From positions 1-14,403 of the forward strand of contig VXNE01000079.1 in assembly GCA_009840715.1 (NCBI GenBank): a DNA stretch of 14,403 bases, written 5' to 3'. Every line of letters starts with the position of its first letter. Position 1 is the stretch's first letter. Below are positions 7,489-12,541 of this stretch, piece by piece. The position numbers and the translations under genes were made by a program. The DNA is from Gammaproteobacteria bacterium (GTDB lineage: Bacteria; Pseudomonadota; Gammaproteobacteria; Pseudomonadales; Azotimanducaceae). The notes below the pieces were generated by a model, which worked only from the letters and a program-made list of their open reading frames with translations, did not search any database and was not told where the DNA came from.

Positions 7489-8565
7489 TCAGCCGAGGCG
7501 GTGCGTTGCGCCGAGTTCGTCGCAGGTAGCCGTGAACCACTCGATCACTTCGGGATGGTAGGGGATGCCGTTCGCCGTCCGGTCCTCCTCGTCCTCGGCT
7601 TCGAGCATTCCGGGATACACGACGCGTTCTTCCCCGGGCGCGGTGCGGCACTCGCGCAACCGCTTGAGGTACGCGTCCATGTCGGCCTTGAAGGTTTCGA
7701 GGTCGGTGAACGCGCCCACGTCGGCTGCGATGAAGCTGTGCGCGAAGGCGGTACGCCGGTCCGGTCCCGCCCCCGTACCGCCGAGGACCGTGGTCAGCAC
7801 CTCGACCATCATCATGAGGCCGAAACCCTTGTGCGAGCCGATGTCGCGCGTGCCGCCGAGCGGCAGGAGCAGGAAGTTCGGCGGTACCGGCGCTTCCTCC
7901 ATGACCGGGGCGCCGTTCTCTTCCGCCACCCAGCCGGGCGCCACGTTCCCGCCGACCCGGCGCAGCAGGCCGATCTTGTTGCCCGCGACGGAACTCATCG
8001 ACGCGTCGAACAGGAACGGCACCTCCGCTCCGGACGGGGCAGCGACGCCGATGGGGTTCAGGCCCAGCAGCGGCTCCGCGCCGAAGGTCGGGGCGACGTG
8101 AACCCCGCCGGAAGTCATCGAGATGCCGATCATGTCGTGGGCCACGGCCCGGTGCGCGTGGTAGGCCGCGGCGCCGTAGTGACCGCCGTTGCTGGTGACG
8201 GCGAAAGCGATGCCATATTGGCGGGCTCGCTCGATGGCAAGGTCCATCACCGCCGGCCCCACGGCGAGTCCCAGCCCGTTGTCCGAGTCGACGTAGAGGG
8301 CGGGCCCCGTGTCGCGCACGATCTTCCAGTCGGGCGTCGGGTTCACGTGACCGTTGCGGAAACCGTGGACGTAGGCCCGCATCATGTTGCTGACGCCATG
8401 GCTCTCGATACCGCGGACGTCGGCATAAATCAGCACGTCGGCGGCCTGGACGGCATCGGCCTCGGGCATGCCGAGGGCGCGGAACATGTTCTCCACGGTC
8501 GCGCGCATGTCGTCGGGTGCGATGCGCACGGCGATGTCCTCCGGGACCTTGAATCGATCGAGCAC
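7489..8565 (-). CDS. LDH2-family NAD(P)-dependent 2-hydroxyacid dehydrogenase (malate/L-lactate dehydrogenase-like)
   Basis: This is a member of the LDH2/MDG2 family, which oxidises 2-hydroxyacids with NAD(P) and has a fold unlike Rossmann dehydrogenases. Known members act on malate, lactate, ureidoglycolate, sulfolactate and diketogulonate. It has 358 residues, normal for the family. Seen: the D-V-R-G-I-E-S-H-G motif with the conserved His56, SNGGHYGAAAYHA (125-137), the LLGLNPIGVAAPSG segment (166-179) and GSHKGFGLMMMVEVLTTVLGG (243-263). The start is GTG, supported by AAGGAG eight bases upstream; the frame stays open to an ATG at 8691, but that part shows no homology and would run across the divergent promoter region. 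It lies 80 bp upstream of fdsG and divergent from the CmcJ-like gene. The substrate is open; with an NCS2 permease nearby, ureidoglycolate is one possibility among several. Confidence 0.92.
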   Translation of the reverse strand: MLDRFKVPEDIAVRIAPDDMRATVENMFRALGMPEADAVQAADVLIYADVRGIESHGVSNMMRAYVHGFRNGHVNPTPDWKIVRDTGPALYVDSDNGLGLAVGPAVMDLAIERARQYGIAFAVTSNGGHYGAAAYHAHRAVAHDMIGISMTSGGVHVAPTFGAEPLLGLNPIGVAAPSGAEVPFLFDASMSSVAGNKIGLLRRVGGNVAPGWVAEENGAPVMEEAPVPPNFLLLPLGGTRDIGSHKGFGLMMMVEVLTTVLGGTGAGPDRRTAFAHSFIAADVGAFTDLETFKADMDAYLKRLRECRTAPGEERVVYPGMLEAEDEEDRTANGIPYHPEVIEWFTATCDELGATHRLG

Positions 8566-8573
8566 AGGTGCTT

Positions 8574-8579
8574 CTCCTT
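8574..8579 (-). promoter_or_regulatory. Ribosome binding site that fixes the GTG start of the LDH2-family gene
   Basis: AAGGAG on the minus strand, eight bases before the GTG at 8563-8565. It matches the anti-Shine-Dalgarno sequence well and no comparable site precedes the upstream ATG at 8691, so the GTG start is preferred. Confidence 0.75.
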
Positions 8580-8601
8580 CTCTCCCTCTGGGTGGAAACC
8601 C

Positions 8602-8646
8602 GGCGCGCCAGGACACCCCGGCGAATGCGCTCGGGCGCGCCGAAGC
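8602..8646. promoter_or_regulatory. Paired GGCGCGCC palindromes in the divergent intergenic region (candidate operators)
   Basis: Two perfect eight-base palindromes GGCGCGCC occupy 8602-8609 and 8634-8641, 32 bp apart centre to centre, about three helical turns. They lie in the 116 bp between the LDH2-family gene and the CmcJ-like gene. The right copy extends to an 18-base imperfect palindrome (GCT-N2-core-N2-AGC, 8629-8646). Eight bases downstream of it is TACCAT (8650-8655), a weak -10 candidate for the plus-strand gene. A third copy sits in front of the permease gene. The sequence is GC-rich, so single copies are not surprising; the clustering and spacing are what suggest a protein-binding site. 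Confidence 0.3.
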
Positions 8647-8670
8647 TGCTACCATGCCATCAGAGAGAGC

Positions 8671-8677
8671 AGGAAGG
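8671..8677 (+). promoter_or_regulatory. Ribosome binding site of the CmcJ-like gene
   Basis: AGGAAGG, four bases before the ATG at 8682. It is the only purine-rich match near an in-frame start and supports ATG 8682 over the upstream in-frame ATG at 8568, which lies almost inside the divergent gene's leader. Confidence 0.65.
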
Positions 8678-8681
8678 AACG

Positions 8682-9506
8682 ATGCAAGCATCCGTCAATG
8701 CAGAAGTCCGCTACCTGAACCCCGAATGGAAGGGACGGACCGACTCCCCGCGTATCGGAGACCGGACTTCCCGCCGCGCCAACACCTCGAAGCGGGCCGT
8801 CGCCATCGACGACGCCCGCGGCCTCGACCTCGGTCTCGACACGTCCGGCTTCGTCCTGACCCGGCACGAGTCCGGGGTACGGGACTTTCGGGACGAGGCG
8901 CAGGTACGCGACACCTACTACCGGGAAGTCGGTAATGTCGTCCGGGACATGACCGGCGCCGACGCGGTGTTCGTCTACTCGCACACCGTCCGCACGGAGG
9001 ACACCAGCGACTTCAACGTTGCCTACGCGCGCTTCGTGCACTGCGACTATTCGCTCGCGGGCGCGGCGGAGCGGCGGCGGAACGCGCTCGCGAAGCACCG
9101 CGCCGACCTCGATCCCGCGCGGCACTGGGAGTTCGCGTGGTTCAACACGTGGCAGCCGTTCGAGCGCGAAGTGCGCAAGAACCCGCTGGCGGTGATCGAT
9201 GCCCGCACGCTCGACCTGGGGGACGTGCTCGACTACTACTACACCGGCTACCGGAACAAGCCCGGGCCGGAGACCGGGGCGATGGAGGGAGGCGCGGCCT
9301 CCTCGATGCCCGTATTCAACCCGGACCAGCGTTTCTACTACTTCTCGCGCATGCAGACCGACGAGATGATGGTGATCAAGCAGCTCGACACGCGGCCGGG
9401 CCGCGCCCGGGGCTGCCCGCACACCTCGTTCGACATCGACGCGCCGCCGGACGCCCCCGGGCGCCGCAGCATCGAAGTCCGCATGGCGTGCGCGTACGCG
9501 AGCTGA
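8682..9506 (+). CDS. CmcJ/NvfI-family oxidoreductase (putative Fe(II)/2-oxoglutarate-type oxygenase)
   Basis: The protein (274 residues) resembles the family named after CmcJ, a subunit of the cephamycin 7-alpha-methoxylating system, and NvfI, a fungal Fe(II)/2-oxoglutarate endoperoxidase. Seen family features: R-F-V-H-C-D-Y-S with His120 and Asp122 as a probable H-x-D metal pair, FNTWQP (154-159), PLAVID (168-173), YYFSRMQTDEMMVIKQLDT (219-237), and His247 in CPHTSF, with nearby arginines (261, 262, 267) that could hold a co-substrate. No signal peptide or membrane segment, so it should be cytoplasmic. It is transcribed divergently from the LDH2-family dehydrogenase and followed, 127 bp later, by an NCS2 permease on the same strand. 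There is no sign of a beta-lactam or polyketide cluster, so the substrate is unknown. Family assignment is by motif pattern from memory, not by alignment. Confidence 0.82.
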   Translation: MQASVNAEVRYLNPEWKGRTDSPRIGDRTSRRANTSKRAVAIDDARGLDLGLDTSGFVLTRHESGVRDFRDEAQVRDTYYREVGNVVRDMTGADAVFVYSHTVRTEDTSDFNVAYARFVHCDYSLAGAAERRRNALAKHRADLDPARHWEFAWFNTWQPFEREVRKNPLAVIDARTLDLGDVLDYYYTGYRNKPGPETGAMEGGAASSMPVFNPDQRFYYFSRMQTDEMMVIKQLDTRPGRARGCPHTSFDIDAPPDAPGRRSIEVRMACAYAS

Positions 9507-9577
9507 CGCACGCCCTGCAGTCCGGGCCCGACCGCTGAGCGCGGGTCGCCGCCGGTCCTCCACCGCTCCTGTCGCGC

Positions 9578-9601
9578 GGCGCGCCGCATCCGACGTAGTA
9601 T
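9578..9601 (+). promoter_or_regulatory. Candidate promoter and GGCGCGCC palindrome upstream of the NCS2 permease
   Basis: TAGTAT (9596-9601) is a fair -10 match ending 32 bases before the permease ATG. Ten bases upstream is GGCGCGCC (9578-9585), here within a perfect 12-base palindrome (9576-9587). This mirrors the arrangement before the CmcJ-like gene. No convincing -35 box is seen, as expected if an activator is used or if the site is spurious. The rest of the 127 bp gap shows nothing further, and no clear terminator follows the CmcJ-like gene. Confidence 0.35.
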
Positions 9602-9633
9602 CTTCCGCTTCCGTCAGGCTCGAGGTTTGAGCG

Positions 9634-11391
9634 ATGGCGGCTCGTGAAGCCGAGTCGGGGATTCTCTACGAGCCCGACGAGCGGGCGCCCCCCCTGCTCG
9701 CGACGGGTTTCGGACTGCAGTTCGCGATCCTCACGCTTTCCAGCATGATCGTGATCCCGATGACGGTGTTCCGCTCGGCGGGGTCTCCGGAGGCGTTGGT
9801 CACCTGGGCGGCCTTCGCGTCGCTGATCGTGGGCGGGGGGATTACCGCGCTGCAGGCGTTCCGTCTCGGACGCATCGGCGCCGGCTACATGCTGATCACC
9901 GGTGCGTCGGGCGCCGCGATTGCCATCTGCGCCGACGCCCTGGAGGCCGGGGGTCCGGGACTGCTGGCTATGCTGGTTTGTGCGGCCGGAGTGTTCCAGC
10001 TTGTGTTCTCGGCCCGGCTGTCGCTGTTTCGCCGCATCCTCACGCCGACCGTGTCGGGGACGGTGCTGCTGCTCCTGCCGGTCACCGTGGTACCCGTCAC
10101 GCTCGGCCTGCTGGACGACGTGCCGCGGGCGTCGGCGCCGCACGCAGCCTCGGCTTCCGCGCTGACAACCGTGCTGGTCCTTGCGGGGATCATGCTCAAG
10201 GGTGGCCGGAAGCTCCGTCCCTGGGCACCGGTCGTGGGCATCGCCGTCGGGTCGGCCGTGGCCGCGTCGCTCGGCGCGTACGACGTCGACCGCGTCCTGC
10301 GCGCCGGCTGGATCGGAGCTCCGGAACTCGCGTGGCCGGGTCTGGACCTCGACTTCGGCCCGAGTTTCTGGGGACTGTTGCCGGGTTTCCTGCTGGTGAT
10401 CGTGGTCCTGACCATCCGCACGATCAGCGCCTCGGTCGGAATACAGGGCGTGTCCTGGCGCCGTCGCCGGGCCGTCGATTTCCGTACGGTACAGGGTGCG
10501 GTGACGGCGGACGGCGTCTGCAACGTCCTCGCCGGGCTCGCGGGCACGATCCCGAACGGCGCGCGGACGACCACGGTGACCCTGACGCAGCTCACGGGCG
10601 TCGGGTCGCGCGCGGTGGGTGTCGTCCTGGGCCTCGCGCTCGCCGCGATGGCGTTCTTCCCCAAGCTGCTGGCCCTGGTGCTGGCGGTGCCGGGGCCGGT
10701 GCTCGCGGGCTATGTGGTCGTGATGATCGCGTCCCTGTTCACCCTCGGCATCACCACCGTTGCCCAGGACGGCCTGGACCACCGCAAGGCCCTCATCGTG
10801 GGCTTCTCCTTCTGGTTCGGTTTCGGCTGCCAGTTCGACCTCATCTTTCCCGAGTATCTCTCCGGGTTCGCTGGCGGACTGCTGGACAGCGGCCTGACCG
10901 CGGGGGGACTGGTCGCGATCTTCATCACGGTGTTCCTCGATCTCACCGCGCCGCGCCGCAAGCGCCTCGCGGTCGCCCTGGAGGTGGAAGCGCTGCCGCA
11001 GCTCCGGGAGTTCCTCGCAGGGTTCGCTGGGCGACGCGGGTGGGATGCCGCCATGCTGAGACGGGTGGAGGCGGCCTCCGAGGAGAGCCTGCTCACCCTG
11101 CTCGGACACGGCGACAGCGACGGCCCGGCGGTGGGGCCCAGGCGGTTGCTCGTGACCGCCCGGGAGGACGAGGGCGACGCCCTCATCGAGTTCGTGGCGG
11201 CTCCGGGCGAGCAGAACATCGAGGACAGCATGACGCTCCTCGGGGAGCGCGCGACGGCAGACACCATGGAAAGGGAGGTGTCGTTGCGGTTGCTGCGGCA
11301 CCTGGCTTCCTCCGTGCGCCACCAGCAATACCACGAGACGGACATCCTCACGGTGCGGGTGGAACCGCCCGGGCAAGACCAGGCGTCGTAG
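9634..11391 (+). CDS. NCS2-family nucleobase-type permease fused to a C-terminal soluble domain (possibly a degenerate histidine-kinase-like ATPase)
   Basis: The first ~440 of 585 residues form a polytopic inner-membrane transporter of the NCS2 (xanthine/uracil permease) type: many hydrophobic segments, from about residue 22 to 436, with a GTIPNGARTTTVTLTQLTGVGSR segment (304-326) in the place of the family signature. NCS2 members usually import purines, pyrimidines or related compounds by cation symport. Here the canonical Q/E-N-x-G-x4-T-R/K signature is altered, so the substrate is uncertain. A soluble domain of about 130 residues (446-578) follows, which plain NCS2 permeases of about 450 residues lack. 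Its pattern (an acidic helix with SEESLLTLL, then beta strands, then a basic helix and a final strand) recalls the RsbW-like ATP-binding fold, but the N-box asparagine and the D-x-G-x-G loop are not visible. The start is ATG with GAGG eight bases upstream. Confidence 0.85.
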   Translation: MAAREAESGILYEPDERAPPLLATGFGLQFAILTLSSMIVIPMTVFRSAGSPEALVTWAAFASLIVGGGITALQAFRLGRIGAGYMLITGASGAAIAICADALEAGGPGLLAMLVCAAGVFQLVFSARLSLFRRILTPTVSGTVLLLLPVTVVPVTLGLLDDVPRASAPHAASASALTTVLVLAGIMLKGGRKLRPWAPVVGIAVGSAVAASLGAYDVDRVLRAGWIGAPELAWPGLDLDFGPSFWGLLPGFLLVIVVLTIRTISASVGIQGVSWRRRRAVDFRTVQGAVTADGVCNVLAGLAGTIPNGARTTTVTLTQLTGVGSRAVGVVLGLALAAMAFFPKLLALVLAVPGPVLAGYVVVMIASLFTLGITTVAQDGLDHRKALIVGFSFWFGFGCQFDLIFPEYLSGFAGGLLDSGLTAGGLVAIFITVFLDLTAPRRKRLAVALEVEALPQLREFLAGFAGRRGWDAAMLRRVEAASEESLLTLLGHGDSDGPAVGPRRLLVTAREDEGDALIEFVAAPGEQNIEDSMTLLGERATADTMEREVSLRLLRHLASSVRHQQYHETDILTVRVEPPGQDQAS

Positions 11392-11402
11392 CGCCGCTGG
11401 CG

Positions 11403-12452
11403 TTACATGAGCTGGCCGGCCACCTGCTCGAGTACGTCGTAGCGCGTGTCGAAGTTCGGCAGGATCATCACCTGGTCGAGGCCCGCATCCTCCAGGGCAT
11501 ACAGGCGCTCGAGCAACTGATCCCGCGTGCCGATCATGCAGACGGCGCCGAGCACCTCGGGCGTCAGGAACCGCTCCTCCTCCGGCAGCACCCAGCAGTT
11601 GTGGCCGCCGTGGATGCGCTGGTGGCGGCGCTCGGCGGGGACGGCTTCCAGCAGCGCCGTGTAGTCGTCCCAGATGCCGGCCATCGAGTTCGGCGGCTGG
11701 TGGCCGAAGTTGCGGAACTGGTCGTAGGCGAAGTGGACGCCCGCCATGGCCATCGCGCCGCACTGGCTCTTCACGCGGTCCGAGTCGACGGCTTCGTCTT
11801 CCTCCAGGATGGCGATGGTGGTCAGGGCGGTCGCGTAGTACGTGTCCCGGTCGAAGTCGCGCCCGGCTGCGCGAGCCCCCGCCTCGATCATGTGCCAGGA
11901 GCCCCCGAGGGCACTGGCGGACGCCGCGCCGAGGATCGCGCCGTCGCCGTGCTTCCCGGCGAGTCCGAGCGAACGCGGCCCGAATCCCGATACGTAGAGC
12001 GGAATCGGATCGTCGAAGTTGACGAAGCCCTTGTCCGGCATGATGTGCACGATCGGCTGGCCGTCGTCGTTCACGGCCTCCTCCCCGCGCAGCAGCGGCC
12101 GCAGCGTCGTCAGGTACTCGTCGAACTCGCGGATGCGTTGGGGTTTCTTGCCCATCACGCGCATGGCGGTGTTGCCGGTGCCCACGCCGAGGAAGGTGCG
12201 CCCGGGCGCCAGGGCGTTGATGGTCGCGATGCCCGCGGCGTTCACGGGAGCCGGACGCGTCCCGGTCACCGCGACCCCGGTGCCGAGATGGATCCGCGAG
12301 GTTCGCGTCGCGGCCAGGGCGAGCGTCGCGTAGCAGTCCGACCACAGCATCTGGCTGTCCGCCAGCCAGGCGTGGCTGTACCCGAGTTCCTCGGCGCGCA
12401 CGACGTAGTCGATGTCGCCGACGTGCGAGGCGACGCAGATCCCCATGTCCAT
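11403..12452 (-). CDS. LLM-class (luciferase-like) flavin-dependent oxidoreductase
   Basis: The protein (349 residues) belongs to the bacterial luciferase-like superfamily, TIM-barrel enzymes that use reduced FMN or F420 for monooxygenation or hydride transfer. Seen: an N-terminal barrel strand with MGICVASHVGD, RAEELGYSHAWLADSQ (19-34), TSRIHLGTGVAVTGTRPAPV (51-70), and the phosphate-binding region GRTFLGVGTGNTA (84-96), then PLYVSGFGPRSLGLAGKHGDG (151-171), all usual in this class. F420 and FMN users are not told apart here. The start is ATG with GGGAG six bases upstream; the frame stays open to an ATG at 12491, but that has no such site. It ends 11 bp from the converging permease gene and is divergent, over 89 bp, from the Baeyer-Villiger-type enzyme. 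A joint role in ketone or aromatic breakdown is possible but not shown. Confidence 0.9.
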   Translation of the reverse strand: MDMGICVASHVGDIDYVVRAEELGYSHAWLADSQMLWSDCYATLALAATRTSRIHLGTGVAVTGTRPAPVNAAGIATINALAPGRTFLGVGTGNTAMRVMGKKPQRIREFDEYLTTLRPLLRGEEAVNDDGQPIVHIMPDKGFVNFDDPIPLYVSGFGPRSLGLAGKHGDGAILGAASASALGGSWHMIEAGARAAGRDFDRDTYYATALTTIAILEEDEAVDSDRVKSQCGAMAMAGVHFAYDQFRNFGHQPPNSMAGIWDDYTALLEAVPAERRHQRIHGGHNCWVLPEEERFLTPEVLGAVCMIGTRDQLLERLYALEDAGLDQVMILPNFDTRYDVLEQVAGQLM

Positions 12453-12458
12453 GGAAGG

Positions 12459-12463
12459 CTCCC
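12459..12463 (-). promoter_or_regulatory. Ribosome binding site of the LLM-class gene
   Basis: GGGAG on the minus strand, six bases before the ATG at 12450-12452. It favours this start over the in-frame ATG two codons inside (12444-12446) and the one upstream at 12491. Confidence 0.6.
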
Positions 12464-12528
12464 AAGAAGGTGTAGGGCGCTTACGTTGCATTGCCGGACG
12501 CGTCTGCGCAACATTCGGCCCCTTCGGG

Positions 12529-12535
12529 AAGGAGG
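12529..12535 (+). promoter_or_regulatory. Strong ribosome binding site of the Baeyer-Villiger-type monooxygenase
   Basis: AAGGAGG, a near-perfect Shine-Dalgarno sequence six bases before the ATG at 12542. It is the best site in the window. It settles the start and so shows that the long N-terminal extension belongs to the protein. Confidence 0.85.
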
Positions 12536-12541
12536 CAGCAC

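Noticed and set aside
11392..11402. Bidirectional terminator between the converging permease and LLM-class genes
   Set aside because: Only a four to five base stem (CGCC/GGCG with a three-base loop) is present in the 11 bp gap and there is no T-run on either strand.
9376..12465. A 1029-codon minus-strand frame and, partly opposite it, an 858-codon plus-strand frame at 9978-12554
   Set aside because: Both run through the permease and LLM-class genes in other frames and have low-complexity Arg/Gly/Ala/Pro-rich products. The genes they cover have recognisable families and ribosome binding sites.
12485..12512. GTTGC/GCAAC inverted repeat and a TTGCAT/CAACAT promoter pair between the LLM-class and Baeyer-Villiger genes
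   Set aside because: Arms of five bases with an 18-base gap, and a -10 match of only three of six, are within chance; the region surely holds promoters but I cannot place them.
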